A DNA stretch of 64,000 nucleotides, taken from Rhytidiadelphus loreus (Eukaryota; Streptophyta; Bryopsida; Hypnales; Hylocomiaceae). Below, in pieces: positions 48,105-60,896 of the stretch. The notes beneath the pieces are model-generated. The model did no database searches. It was not told where the DNA came from and was given only the letters and a program-made list of their open reading frames with translations. Position numbers and translations under genes: made by a program. Within the stretch, counting starts at the first letter, position 1, and every line of letters starts with the position of its first letter. Location: positions 4,032,501-4,096,500 of the forward strand of contig OX344763.1 in the NCBI GenBank assembly GCA_947034895.1, written 5' to 3'.

Positions 48105-48189
48105 CACCTTGAAGCCCTCCCTAAAACCCTAAACCCTAAACCTAGCTAGACGGACATCCGGCTGATGGGGTGGACCCTAAACCCGCAGC

Positions 48190-48620
48190 CCCGCACCCTA
48201 AACCGTCCAAGTGGCGACTGTCCCGTCCAGCGATATTCCGGTCCAGGGGATGGGACAGATTCCCGTCCTATGGACGGTTTCCCATTCAGAGGACGGATTC
48301 GCGTCCAGGGGACGGATTACCATCCTGGAGACGAGAATTCCGTCCAGGAGACGACCTCTTCGTCCAGAGACGGGCTCTCCGTCCAGGGAACGGCTTACCG
48401 TCCAGGGGATGGCTTATCGTCCAAGGGACGGCTTACCGTCCAAGGGACGGATGGGCTCTCCGTCCAAGAGACGGATGTCCATTCGGCGACGGAATGACCG
48501 TCCAGGAGACGGCCCGACGCCGTCGCAAACTGGACAGACTTCATCCGCGCCGCGGATGGTCCTGTCAATATCGGCGACGGGCTGTGACGCGTCAGGTTGC
48601 GTCCGGACGGACGCGTCATG
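48190..48620. repeat. CGTCCAGGGGACGG repeat cluster, right end of element 1 and upstream of its transposase
   Basis: About twenty copies of CCGTCCAGGGGACGG-type imperfect palindromes with a period near 18-20 bases. Confidence 0.9.
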
Positions 48621-48657
48621 ACATTCGGACGTAAAAAGCCAACGTCACGTCCGGATA

Positions 48658-48667
48658 GACAACCCTG
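48658..48667 (-). repeat. Right terminal inverted repeat of element 1
   Basis: GACAACCCTG, exact complement of 7429-7438. Confidence 0.85.
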
Positions 48668-48675
48668 ATGTCAAT
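48668..48675 (+). other. 8-bp target-site duplication, right of element 1
   Basis: ATGTCAAT, identical to 7421-7428. Confidence 0.85.
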
Positions 48676-49530
48676 AGGTTTGAAATTTTACAATTAAAGT
48701 TTAGATCTTGATAAAGTTGCCCAAGATGCTAGAAAGCTACAATATGGATTTGACATCTTCTTCTATGAAGTATAATCTAATTCCTCAAGTAGGGGTTTTC
48801 CACCACCAAGAGTTGCACACCCTCAAGAAACACTTCCCCTGAAATTGAATGAAAATAATTTATTTTGAATAAGTTATGGCACCATTTGACCATCCATCAA
48901 CCACAAAATGGATACTTAGGTGTTCAAAGTTTATTAATGATAGAATCTATGATATTGTGTGGAAACCTAATATCTTCACCAAAGGTGATGACTTTGGATG
49001 ACCATTAAGGTAAGTACTCCTAATTGTAACTTGTTTACAAAATTGTCCCATCTAGATTCTTGCCTAAAATGTGAGCCCTTTGAACATAAGAACTTAGGGA
49101 CAATTTTGGGTACACCTATTTTCAACACTCTTAAAATTATAATTGATTCATATGTTGTCCAAAAAATATGTAAAAAACATCTTGAATCTCTTTTTTTTAT
49201 CAATGACCTAGACCTAATGAAAAAAAATAGACATTTGAATCATGAGAACCATGTTCACATGCTTATTTGGGTGCTCTTAGATGCAATTACCGTAACCCTA
49301 AGCGTTACAAAATTCATATTCTGAACGATGAAGCAACTGAAAGGCAATTATACATCGGGAAAAAGCCCCCCATTGTTTCAGTATTGTTTCAAAGTGTTCA
49401 CAATAGAGTATTGAACAATATTGAAACAAAGGGGGTTACTTTCCTGTCCAAATGTTTCATTCCAAAAAATCTCATTCATCCATCCAAAGTAACACTTGAA
49501 TCTTTTTCAGAAAACCTTTATTTGTGAACA
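48676..49530. other. AT-rich flank right of element 1
   Basis: Continuation of the DNA found left of 7421. An ORF at 48998-49324 (+, 108 codons) has no recognisable motif. Confidence 0.4.
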
Positions 49531-49536
49531 ATTTCA

Positions 49537-49650
49537 TGAAATTCAGGTACGTGCGAGTGCGATCAAGTTCTCGCCGACCGTCAGGGACCTTTTGCAATCA
49601 GTGCGAGAAAACGAAGTGCTACAGCAATTGCCGACCAGAATTAGCAGGTG
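49537..49650 (+). other. Possible upstream exon of the Tim17-family gene
   Basis: Between an acceptor-like ttcag (near 49545) and a donor-like AG|GTGATT (near 49647) one frame reads …IKFSPTVRDLLQSVRENEVLQ…, amphipathic and protein-like. It may be a separate upstream exon or 5' UTR open by chance. Confidence 0.3.
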
Positions 49651-49886
49651 ATTCGGAGATGGAATCGCTCTACCATTCTCAATGCAGTTGTTGGTTCTGT
49701 TGTCGGTCCAAATTTTGCAAATTTGGTACATTTTGCAAATTTTTCTGTGATTCAATTGATAGAAGCTTTCACATCAATCTTGAATTTGCAGATTCAGGGT
49801 GCTCCATCTCGGAGTTTTTCGGTAAGCTCCGTTGCAGAATTTTTTGTCACTCTAACTTCAGCTTGATAGATTGTTGAAGCCCTGCA

Positions 49887-51625
49887 ATGGACGAGAAGCA
49901 AGGGGAGTTTCGACAGGATTACGGACAGTCGCAGAGGCCGGAGAGAGGGACGATAGAAGATCAACGGCACCTGCATCAATCCTCCTCGCAGAGCTGCTTG
50001 GCGAAAGCTACCAATGGCTTCGTCAGTGGCACTGTGCTTGGGGCGACCATTTCGGGATTGACGGGCATGGCACGTGCTACTCAGATGCAAATTAGGTCAG
50101 CCTCTTCGCTTTCATCTTGCAAATTGGAAAATTCTGAAGCAGGGAAGGCTTTTTGTTGTTTTGAGCGTTTAGGTCTAGGGTTTAGGGTTTAGGGTTCAGA
50201 GTTTTGCGGGGTTCAATCAAAATTCTGTCTTGGTAAGTAGTGTCTGGTCACCTTTTCAGAATAGTGTTAACTAAGAGTTATTTAGAGTGCATTCATGCCA
50301 AAGCAGAGGATAGTAGGCGAAATGAAGTCCCTAACGTATTCCCCGTGTTAAAGACAATGGCTCATCCGCTTGAAAAGCTCTCGCTTGTTGGAATTGAACT
50401 CAACTTTGCTAAATGAGGTTTCAGGGATTCCTTTTCAGAGGGCAGTGGACAGGGATTCTCCATAATGTAATGTCAGGCAGGAAATCCTTTCGTAAGTTCA
50501 ATCGATTTGTTTCGTGTTTTTTTTCCAAAGAGAAAGTGATGTCAACCTGTTTTTAGGTTTCCTGCAGCGGTACAAGCAGTGATAGGAGCAACTATAGTTG
50601 GTGGCCTTTCCTTTGGAGTTGCATTAGGAACCTACCAAGCTGCAGTCTGTACCATTCGGCAAGTACGCGGTGATTCCCATTTCCCCAATCTTGCAAGTCC
50701 GACTCGATCTTGTCACTACGTTGCTGCCTGTTTTCTTTTCAAGTTGGGATTCTAATGCTCTGAGAGCAAGAACTGGAGTGGACGACATCAAAAACCCAAT
50801 GCTGGCAGGAGCGCTTGTAGGAGCTATGAGTGAAATTCCTGTATTCCTCCGTAGCATGGTTGTCACGAAAGCGGATGTGTTGTTAGCAGAACAGGTATGA
50901 AGCTATCCTTGCATCGGTATTGAACTTACAAGGTCGTCTTTATATAGGACAGACGACATAACGTACAGGATACAATTCAAGCATTTTATTATGTGTAGGA
51001 TTGTGATATTTGGGAGATCACTATAGAGCTGTGGAGTGGTCACTTTGGGTACGAGAGCCAAATCTGTGGAGTTCGAGTATTATCACTATGGATGGATTTC
51101 TTACGCAATTTCAAAGTGTGAGGTTGTGAAGGGGTGAGTTCCCGTTGGTAACAGGGGTCAGTATTGGAGTCCGGATGAGGTCTCTACCTTGTATATTGGA
51201 TGAATACTAATCTAGTTTTCGTGGTGCATATGATATCTGACAGGGTATGCATGTGATGAGACCTAGACCAAGATTCCTGACCAATGTAGTTGGTAAGAGC
51301 CTGTTTGGATTTCAAACTTGAGTTCCGGTTATGTAGCCGTACTTTGGTGGATGCGAACTTGATTTTTCTTGTGTATCCAGGTGGAGCAGTAGTCTGCGGT
51401 TTGTTTTACACAGTGGGAGACGCAATGAGATCAGCGCCGTTACCAAAGCCTCAAGGCAGTCCACAACCCCCTCAAGCACCCACAAGGCACCCTTTCGAAG
51501 GAGAACTTGCGACGTCGCATTCGTTGGAAAGTCAGGAAGACCGTGACACCGGTGAGTGGGTATTAACTGATCCACCCAGTGGAGAGGTGTTGGAAAGTGA
51601 GGACCTCAGATGGGGTTCGAAATAG
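49887..51625 (+). CDS. Tim17/Tim22/Tim23 (PRAT) family membrane protein, five exons
   Basis: Exon model with consistent phases: 49887-50095, 50557-50669, 50767-50894, 51244-51292, 51381-51625, giving 247 residues. The exon 2/3 junction could instead use a donor at 50663. The family occurs in mitochondrial inner-membrane protein import (Tim17, Tim22, Tim23) and in plastid/mitochondrial OEP16-like pores. Support: a hydrophilic Gln/Arg-rich start, then four Gly/Ala-rich hydrophobic segments (…NGFVSGTVLGATISGLTG…, …VIGATIVGGLSFGVALGTY…, …NPMLAGALVGAMSEIP…, …VVGGAVVCGLFYTVGDAM…), and the family signature between segments 2 and 3, C-T-I-R-Q-V-R-A-R followed by D-D-I-K-N. The C-terminus is a hydrophilic, Pro/Ser-rich tail of about 70 residues, longer than in most members. 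I cannot say which subfamily or organelle. Confidence 0.75.
50172..50192 (+). repeat. Short TTTAGGG run in intron 1
   Basis: About two and a half telomere-like units. Confidence 0.8.
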
Positions 51626-52380
51626 CCTGCGATAACGAGAGTTCTACAATGCCAAGAGGGATGGCGCGAGCACTGCTGTAATAGCTAATCAGATTCTTGC
51701 GGGTGAAGAGTTTCCTGTGCGATTTTTATTGCAGAAAACAGGAATCACTTGCTTCTTTTCACTGGAAATTTAGCTGCCACAGCAGCATAGTAGCTCTCCA
51801 GGAATCCTGCTACCGATGAATGTCTATTTTACGGGTAACCTAGTTCCATACAGCCTCTCTCTTACATTTGGTAAAGTGTTCAACATCCCGGCCAGAGTTT
51901 CTAGAAGCTTACATTTAGGTTCGGCAAAATTCCAGCTCTCCTGATGTCATCGTTGGATTGACGAATTGACGGGGTTAAGCTCTCTAGCTCGTAGTGCTAG
52001 TTCGGATACTACTTAATTCCATTCTTCAATAAATCGTTGCATTTTACAATGCATTCACTTAAGATTCTTTGTGACTGCTCTTGTTAGAAAATGATAACTC
52101 CCATGATTTTCACGTTTTCTGAGTCCAAGACATTTAACTTGCTCTGAACCAAGATCCCTCCTTACTCACCGAAGCGTCACAAATTGATCCCATTTGCATC
52201 GTGATGTTCACGAAAAAACAGTCAATCCAACCGTCACGTCTGTAAGATAGAATTGCACGAAACGGTTTGGGAGACAACAGCATTGGACAGATTGCACGAA
52301 GAGCGGTTTGTGCAACATTCATCTTCGGAGACTAGGGTTGAGGAACACCGTAAGTAAAGATTTCAGTGGTAGTGGTAGTG
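51626..52380. other. 3' flank of Tim17-family gene
   Basis: No gene seen. Probably 3' UTR and the intergenic region before the next gene. Confidence 0.5.
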
Positions 52381-52383
52381 AAG

Positions 52384-53318
52384 ATGACTAATACCCCGCA
52401 GAGAGGCTCCAGAACCTCGTCACCGACGAAGAATGATCAGGAAGCCCTCGTCACCGACGAACGAAGACCCTCCCCTTCTAGTTCGAAGCAAGCGACCAAA
52501 CCCACAAGTCCTGAGGAAGGGCAAGTCACACGGCCTTCATATCTAGGCAACCGAGAGCAGGGTAAGCAACCCGCTGCCATTTAACCCCTAAATGGCCAAG
52601 ACTTCGTGGTTTTAAAACGATTAATTTGATTGATTATATTGTGTGAATAACAGCACTCAGACATTGCACGTGTTAGCAAATTGCCATATCTCAAAATTAT
52701 GTAAATCGTGTCAGTGTCGGTCGATTCTGTAGGGCCCTGAGCACGATGGCGCTGATGTGAGTCATTTTCGTCAATATTCTGATACAACTTAGTTAGAGAA
52801 AACATAACCAAAACTCAACCCTCTCTCGGCACACTGCAACAGGGGACAGATGGGTTAATTAACGCATACTCAAAGTGTTCTCTCAACTTAGTTGACCACA
52901 TTTTATTTGTTCATTACTCAGATGTGCACACGACATGATAGATTCTCATGATTGTGCAAGTAAAGAGAGGATATAGTGTATTTACAGCAGAGAGATAAGT
53001 CTATTAACAGTGGAACATACAGGACGGAACAGTGGAAGAAGCAGCAACGTGAATTTCTTGAAGAAGAATCGTCAAGCTTGCAAGAAGTGCGAGAATTTTA
53101 CCGGAGTTCCGAGAATCGCTGGAGAGCCCAGCAAGGAGACGGAGGTGTTTCCACCCAGGACCAAACTCGGGCAGCCTCCTGTGATTGGCGATGAGCTTGG
53201 CACTTCCAGCATGTTTGGATCCAGCTTTTTCATGGGACCAGGCCACTATGGGGTGCGGGAGCCCCTCCACAAGAAGACTGTCAAAAAACGGTCAGACAAC
53301 AAATCGGACAGCGAATAA
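52384..53318 (+). CDS. Small two-exon gene of unknown function
   Basis: Exon 1 52384-52561 (ATG A-C-T-A-A-T) ends at a good donor (G|GTAAGC); exon 2 53023-53318 starts after catacag and ends with TAA. Phases match and give 157 residues. The first half is polar and Ser/Thr/Pro-rich (…RGSRTSSPTKNDQEAL…); the second has …VNFLKKNRQACKKCENFTG…, …RTKLGQPPVIGDELG…, …MFGSSFFMGPGHYGVREPL… and a basic end (K-K-T-V-K-K-R-S). The C-x2-C and the Gly/Phe-rich block look conserved in style, but I do not recognise the family. An upstream in-frame ATG at 52366 is possible. No signal peptide or membrane segment. Confidence 0.55.
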
Positions 53319-53319
53319 G

Positions 53320-54150
53320 CTCACACATCTCTCTCCATGTAAAAATCCTACCTCCTTAGTCACTTGAGATCAACTGAAGAGTATGGATCTCAAAGCAACA
53401 AGATTGAATATCACGGGTGTGTGGTACCTTTCAATTGTACATGTAACGAGAATGGCAACATACATTGGTGATAGGGTTAAACCCTGCCGATTGTCACTCA
53501 GCTAGGTTTTCTAGAATACCTTAGGGGGGTCAGTTTTCTACTACTGTCGGTGGAAACAGAAACATAGTACTTCTATGTCAGGTTTCGTGGAATTACATAA
53601 ACCCTGTCGTGAATTTGTATCAACCGTGTCACCGGCTACAGCCACTGATGACAAATAACGATCATAATAAAACAAAACGAAGTTGCTGTCCAGTGCTATA
53701 TATTAATCACCTCCCGGATTTCTCAGCTATTAAGCCAAATTTTTGCATCCTGTAATGTACGTCGTCACCGGCATTGGAAGTCAAACTCTGCTCCAAAGTG
53801 TTGTAATTAACTACACATTTCATTACTGTACCGCATATTTTTCACAAAGAAACGCCGGCTATCAAGAAACTGAACTTGTCGAAAAAGAGCAGCACTCGGA
53901 AAAGCCAAAGGTTCCACGAGTCGGTGGCAGGGTAAGGTCGGATGAAATTCCGGATCAACTTGATGTCCTGATGACGATGTTTCATTCAAAAGATCGTTAC
54001 CGCTTTATATGAATCATCATCTAAAAACAATCAAGTCATGAAAGGCTAGCTGTTATGACTTCTAGCCCTCAATGAGCCAACACATCAGAGGCCTAGTTTA
54101 GGAAATGCTTGCAATGTGATCAGCTTTGAAATAATCTCAAAAACCTTAGG
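53320..54150. other. Intergenic
   Basis: An 89-codon plus-strand ORF (53743-54012) has a polar C-terminal half but no recognised motif or splice context; not called as a gene. Confidence 0.4.
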
Positions 54151-54160
54151 ATTGATGTTC

Positions 54161-57100
54161 TTAGACCTGGGCCGCACATTTGGTGCGATGAAGAGCTTTC
54201 GCTCCATGTCGTTTTGCAGTCATGAGGGTGGTCTTGATGAAGGCTTCATCTGTTGTTTTTTCTGGCCCCACATTCTCTTTTGTACAAGTTTCACAAAATT
54301 TGTGATGAGAAATACACTTCGGTGTGCCACGAAAAATAACTGTAAAGAACATCAACTCGGTTGTCATAGGTCCCCAACAACGCAAAATCCTTTCTGTTCT
54401 GTTCTCAAAAATCAGCGACAATATCTTCATCAGGATCTGCAGAGGAAAAGTTGCTAAAATGATTAATCACCGGCAAACAAGTGACCTCATTTTCTTCTCG
54501 TGACTAAGTCTTGTAATTCAAACTTTATACTTTTGCACCGTATTATCGCTGTTCAGAACATAGGCTATACCAAATTTGCATCGGCTTCGTGATCTATTTC
54601 GAGCGAGACTTCTAGTGCGTTTTCTTCGTCTTCTCGGTGGCAGGGGGCATGGCTCAAGCACCACATGAGAAGGCTCCGCGACGACAACCTTCACCTTGTC
54701 GAGACAAGTTGGTTGATTGTCAAAATGTAAACACAAGCTTGTTGCAAGTCTGATCTGGAAAAAGACACAACATTCACAAAGTTTATACATGAGCATGGGG
54801 ATGCAGTCCTGGCAATATTGATCAAAACGATGGTCACTGAAGGCAAAGTCAATTGTGTCGGGAAAGAGGAACAAAATCGGTCAGTATACCTCGTCAAGGG
54901 TTGCGATCAGCCTCATAATGTAACCAGGGGCAACCACGACAATGATCTTCCAGTATTTTGAGTGCTTTAATCTTTGCATATCCAGTTTGGTTGGTCTGCT
55001 TTGCTGTAGCCATGTATCCCGATTGAGACAGGAGAATAGTCACTTTTTTGTGTTACAAATAAGTGATAAAGTAACCTCAAGAGAATGTAACCTCCCAGAG
55101 TGTTGAATAACCAAGCGTCAATGACTCCCTACTAAAAATAGGCTCTTCCATTCATGCCTTTGGGAAAAATCCCGATACGCACTCATGCAAGAACTGTTTA
55201 GGTGAATCTCATAATAGGACGGAAGACGCGCATGAAAGAGCGAGAAAACCAATGGAAGGTTGAGATTATTTACCTCCGATAACTCAAAAGACAAGAGATA
55301 AAGCGATATGTACATGACCTGCACCGGCCCAACACATGGCCCTGTCAGGACATGCTCTAGACACTTGATTTGCCTGTTAGAGTGTATGGCTTCGATCTTC
55401 CTCTCAGGCAGCAAGGTCATATATGAATTTAAATCAGGGTAGATCCCAAATACTTACTTCCTGACTGAGTGCACAAAATAGTCGGAAAAGAGGGTGAACA
55501 TAGAGAAAATTCTGATATTTCTCCAAGTGTTGACAATGACTTTTCTTGCTCATAACCTCACTGCATGTATCATCCACATCAGAAAGCATTCAGTTGGCAC
55601 TGTAGCAAGATCACAAAGCCCTCTCAGATCACAAAATGCGAAAGTCTGGCAAAAATGTTGTTTATTTCTCCATAATTCCAAACCAATCTAGGGCAATGTA
55701 ACTCGAAAATTTCAGATTCATGTCACAAATTCCCACTTTTCTAGATCACCAATAAAAACAAGGCCAGAAACTCCATCACTTGGAACGTTCTGCACTCCGA
55801 ATGCTCTCCAATAACATGCTTAAACTATGCCGGATTGTTTTATGAACGAGTAGATTAGGAGACTTTCGTCTTCTATTTCACTATGACTTAAACGGCCTGA
55901 ATACTTCGTGGTCAGGCCCAGAAGGTGTAAACATATGCTGTCACACCGGATAGGTTCAGGAAGTATCCTTACATGCGGTGTTTCCAATAATTAGTTGGTC
56001 CAGGACGTCGTTCACGAATAACCTCAGTTAGCAATCTAGGTGTTAAGGAAATTACGTAAGCAATATACCAATTGCAAGAAGAACGCACCAGAAAATCCTG
56101 AGCCAGTGACTGGCAATATCAAGTTCCAGAAGCAGAAGCAAAACTCTGTAATCCCTCCTGTAACCGAAATCAAGCAAGTACGCCAGCCGTTGCTTTAGTA
56201 TATCAACAAGCATTATAAGCTTTCAGAAACATAAGTTGCTCACATTACTCGCAAGAATTCGATTTCATACATGAGTGACGTTTCTTTACTTATGAACAGA
56301 AAGCATAAGCTCAACACAATTTAACTTCAGGGTGGCATACCTAAAAAGATGTGAGAGGATGAGCAAGAGGCCCGTGGTGCTGATCCTGTTTACAGCAATG
56401 AAAGTCTTATCCAAAATGAGATAAAGAGCACAGAATGTTAATTCTAAGATCAAGTATCTAATTATTCAACAAAGGTAGCACTGACGGTTTTGTTGACATA
56501 CAAGGACATGCAAACAATTGTGTGAAGCCACATAGACAAATAGCAATGGTCAAACAGAAATTGAGAATTGATTGTCGATACCTTGAAGAAACATGAACTA
56601 ACACGTCACCCAACGTTGAAGCTGCATCCAACCCAAAGTCCAACCCAAAGTCCAACCCAAACACATCAGAAATAAAAACCGATAAGGCTCAAATAAATTT
56701 TTTAGTCTTCTTCATTATCTTCAGAAATCGAGCGAAAGTAAAGGATCGGGGACCAAAAAAAAAGGTGCAAACTTCATCACTTACACAGGTTCATCAGTCT
56801 TGCAATGTATCTGCTCAATTCATTGCAAACAAAGCTGTGACCGACAACCCAAAATCGCCACAATCAGTGTATTATCTGGGAGCAGGTAAACCTTGATATC
56901 AGTAAAGCCAAACAATACTAAGCCATGTTAACCCTAAAGGACCACAGTTTAGAAATTACCAATCTCGATTGATCTTATTTTGAAATATATAATTCAGATG
57001 GGGGACAAATTTTTGTATCACCAGAATCCGTGAAGAACATTGCAAGTGCAGGTCAAAAATAAATAAAATTGGACTACAGTAAGTCCCCATATGACCCTCC

Positions 57101-57700
57101 CAAATCTGCTAAAACAATACTGCTAAGGGTGATTGTTAGCATACCAAAACAACCACAACACGGTGAACAACTTCTTGTCGGTGAAGGCCACTGTGAATGC
57201 CTTCCCGCATACTGCAATCCTCACGTAAGCTGCAGGCTGCAGAGTTGCTTAGAGACAAATTCATCATAAATTTTCAATGAAACACTAAAGATATAAATCA
57301 GGATAATAATGCTAAAGATTGATCAAAGCTGGAGGATTGGGTGTACAGTTACATACTACAGAGGTTGGGCAGCCACAAAGACACAGGCCAATGCCATTCG
57401 CCACCCATTTTGGAGCGAATTCGGCATGCGAGTGGACGGATGGAGAGTATGGATGATCGTTTCGGTCGGGTCATATTCACTCCACTTGATCAGATGATAC
57501 TACCATTCTCAGTTTCACGCCTCAGAAAATGCTTGTTGAACTCTCCAGGGTGGTCTAATTCCACAACTGCGCACTGATCGCAAAGAATTTTTGACTCAAC
57601 CACCAGAATTCCATTCATTACACGATGCATAGAAAGACATGATTCCGAATAAGTGAAATGAATGAAATAATCCCTATATTTGTGGATCATTCGGAAGCTC
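54161..57700 (-). other. Possible minus-strand multi-exon gene, not recognised
   Basis: Several minus-strand stretches look like exons: 57145-57229 (acceptor ctgcag, donor GTATGC), a segment ending at 57357 (donor GTATGT), 55274-55420 (…RKIEAIHSNRQIKCLEHVL…, donor GAG|GTAAAT), 54518-54874 (…CQDCIPMLMYKLCECC…, then an Arg/Ser-rich …PRRRRKRTRSLARNRSRSR…), and 54161-54332 (…HKFCETCTKENVGPEK…, stop at 54161). I could not connect them into one consistent frame, and none matches a family I know. Some may be chance. Confidence 0.3.
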
Positions 57701-59350
57701 TGAACTCATGAGCGTGAGTCAATTAGGATAACCACGAAAAAGGCCAAGGATTCATGACTTGAAAATGAATCAATATGACTGATCTCGTTGTGAAAAGCGT
57801 ACTTCAAAATGGGGCCAAGTTTTACATCATAAGAATCAATGAAGAACGTTCCATGTGTTGGTTACAAAACAAAAACGGAACAAACGGAAGCCCTCATATG
57901 ACCTACTCAAATCTGCTAAAAAACATAAGGCCAATCGATCTGGGATTATTGGTATTTAGGGATTAACCTCGATTGATTAGCGATCATGTGGAAATGCACT
58001 ACATTCAGAAGCCCTAACAGAGACTCCTCAAACTTAAACCGCAAACGCTCCCATGAAGGTTCAATACCCACCTCTCATAAGTCTGGTGCAGCTGCATACT
58101 TGCATTTCCTCAAATGCGTGATTCGGTGTCCAAGATTGGTGCGGTTTCATCGCTAGCTTCGTATTGCATGTAAGAGATGGTCGAGTTGAGGGAAGCTGAT
58201 CACCCATCCGCACAAACCATGATAGTTTGCTCATGAATTCTCAACTCAATTCTCAACAAGCCCCATGACCCAGGATTCATGGTTTTTAACTGCCCAATTC
58301 GATTAATTGTATAGTGTGAAAAAACAATAACTCAGATTGAGCTACGTCTTGAATCACCAAAAGTAATGATGAACATTGCAAAGAACAAATAAAATTGAAT
58401 GGAAAGGTGTCTCCATACGACCTAGTCAAAACTGCTGAAAAAACACATGTGGCATAGTTTTGGGGCTAGAAACAGAGCAAAAGCAAGCCTCATTGAGCAC
58501 CTGTTTCTAAACTCTTGGATACAACAAACCTAATGCACACTGAAGAATGGAATACTAGCCAGGACAGGGCATTTCGGATCATCAGAACAAACGTGAGTCA
58601 GAGCCCTAACCCTCATAATTTCTGGCCAAGAAAATGAAACTTCCCCATGAGAATCAGGTTGGTCATTTGCCACATTCGGTTGGTCATGAGCCGGAGACGA
58701 CGGCAGTCAAAAGAATGAGCACCAACACAGAGGAGGGTTATAGGCACACAATGCTTGCGAGCACAAATGCTGGAGCAAGCCTCTAGCAATCTCCGAATTG
58801 AAGTCCACAAAATGGTATTAAGGTGGGTACACCCAAACCCGTCACTTTTTCCTACTGAGCCTAGTTGCTATTATGAAACTGGTCAGATTTTCACATATTC
58901 ATGTTGGCAAGTGAAAGGAGGTTCCAACGCACCAAAGAACGCCACATCTTAATATTGTATGCAAAAGTTATTAAGGGTCAAAGTTCGTTTCTAAAAGCGC
59001 TCCATCCAAATAGGTACATAACTGAAATTCGAAATGTACAAACCTTCTAGATGGCGCTTTAAGGTCAGGTGCCATTTAACAACATACTACCTTAGACAAA
59101 ATCCTTGCCCACAGTCAGTTAAGAGCATCGCCACCAATTGCATGCCAAATAACCATTGTACCCAAAAGTGGCGAGGGCTTTGGAGTTCCGTGAGATGTGG
59201 TTGTGCTGTGATCACATAGTGATCCCCACCAACAAACCTCTAAAATTGGATTGAGCATAATTTTTCAAGTGCCACTAAGGCACCGGACAGTGTGGCTTAT
59301 TCTTGGAGCTAAAAATTTTAGCATTGAGTTTTTTGTTGGACATTGTAATG
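57700..59350. other. Gene-poor stretch
   Basis: Contains the dispersed repeat copies listed separately; no gene supported. Confidence 0.45.
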
Positions 59351-59355
59351 GATCT

Positions 59356-59582
59356 ATGGATTAAAAATAAAAACTTTATCTTGTACCACATGAACACATA
59401 GAAATGGATTAAAAATAAAAACTTTATCTTCTACCCCACATGAACACATAGTAATGGATTAAAAATAAAACTTTTTATCTTGTATCCTACATGAACACAT
59501 AGAAATGGATTAAAAATAAAGCTTTTTATCTTGTATCCCATATGAACATATACTAATGGATTAAAAATAAAAGGTTTATCTC
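59356..59582 (+). repeat. 50-bp tandem repeat, about 4.5 copies
   Basis: Units start atggattaaaaataaa at 59356, 59404, 59454, 59505 and 59556 (periods 48, 50, 51, 51), each containing ctttatcttgta and catgaacacata. Confidence 0.92.
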
Positions 59583-60896
59583 TTACATTAAAGGTATGTG
59601 CACATACTTGTTAATATTTATAGAACTTATAACTTTAAGAGTATGATGTGTGCATTGAAAAGTTTTGGTTTCAAAGTGTCTACACATTCTTGAGGGTACA
59701 CATGGAAAAAGGTTTGTTCCATTCTTTTGTTCAGTCCCTTGCTTCTCCTCCACCTCACAAAAGTTCTTCCCTTTCTTCACCACACACACCTTCCATTGCT
59801 TCCACGTCAACATCCATTGAGGGAATAGTCTACATTGACTAAGAATCTAAGATAGTGTGAGTTGTAATACTACCCTCTACAAAGGTCCTCCCTTGCCGTG
59901 GAAATGTGAATGGGATGGGATGGACGGCAAAATTTATAATGTGACGTGTTGTTGGTGTGGAGCCATTTGCCGCTAAAAAGCACGCCAAGGACCAAGTACC
60001 ATTGCCGAGACCGTCACACAGTATTGGTGGCGATGCTCTAAGCTTATACCTACAGAAGTAAATTGTACATACGACTATCAATGTGAGCATTTAACGAAAC
60101 CCTAAAACATAGCATTGAAGGTCGACCTATTTTAGTAAACAACCACCAGAATGGAAGCTCTTCCAAAGAATCTGCGAATGAAATCCGCAGATTCATACAA
60201 CTAGTTGGATATATTATCATCTGTTTGCAGTACTGGGTTCTTCAGTATGATGTCCAACTTCAAACAGATAGGCATATACCAAATTGAATTAATTGCCTTT
60301 AAAGTAGTTCTTTGATTGATACCTTTCTATCTACTTGGCACGAAGCAAATAGTACATGTTCTTGCTCCACAAGCAACTAAACTTCATTTACAACTCACTG
60401 CAATTCCCCTAGGGAACTTGTGTGAAATGACTACAACATTGTAGGATTATGGGATACTTACAATGCATTTCTAAAACAACTCATCAAGGAAGCCTCCGTC
60501 AACGCTGCCAAAAATGCATCAAACAATTACCACTACATCGCTAAGGCTAGAATTTTTCTGAATGCATTGACAAAACATGACAATTACATAGATCAAGGCA
60601 ATTCAAACTAAATGGAAATCCACACTCTAATAATGAAATTCAAGGCAGCGATTGCTGAAGTAGTTCTTGTCGTACCTTCGGAGTGCATACGATTTCTACA
60701 AAAGAAAAAACTAACTAGAAACTTCAACTAACTCCGGAAACAGAGCCAACAGCTATTCCTTAGCATCCTTTGTTGTTGCCCACCTACAATCCACCAGATT
60801 TTCACCCAGTTGCTTAAGCTCTGGGGGAGAGTTGTGACACCCTTTAATCACATGTTCACCCAACATGTATAAATTGTTCTTTACATCATAAGAATG
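59583..60896. other. Gene-poor stretch
   Basis: No gene supported. Small ORFs (for example 59839-60090 minus) lack motifs. Confidence 0.45.

Larger units (their letters stand above)
52595..58460. repeat. Dispersed degenerate repeat, at least three copies plus a fragment
   Basis: Similar sequence (fragments such as gaagaacattgcaa, aaataaaattgga, atatgacc, caaatctgctaaaa in the same order) occurs at about 56940-57140, 57720-57930 and 58250-58460, with a partial match at 52595-52680 (ttcgtggttttaaaacgatt). Probably an old transposable element family. Confidence 0.5.

Noticed and set aside
53743..54012. 89-codon plus-strand ORF
   Set aside because: No domain, no splice partner and no promoter signal; could be chance.
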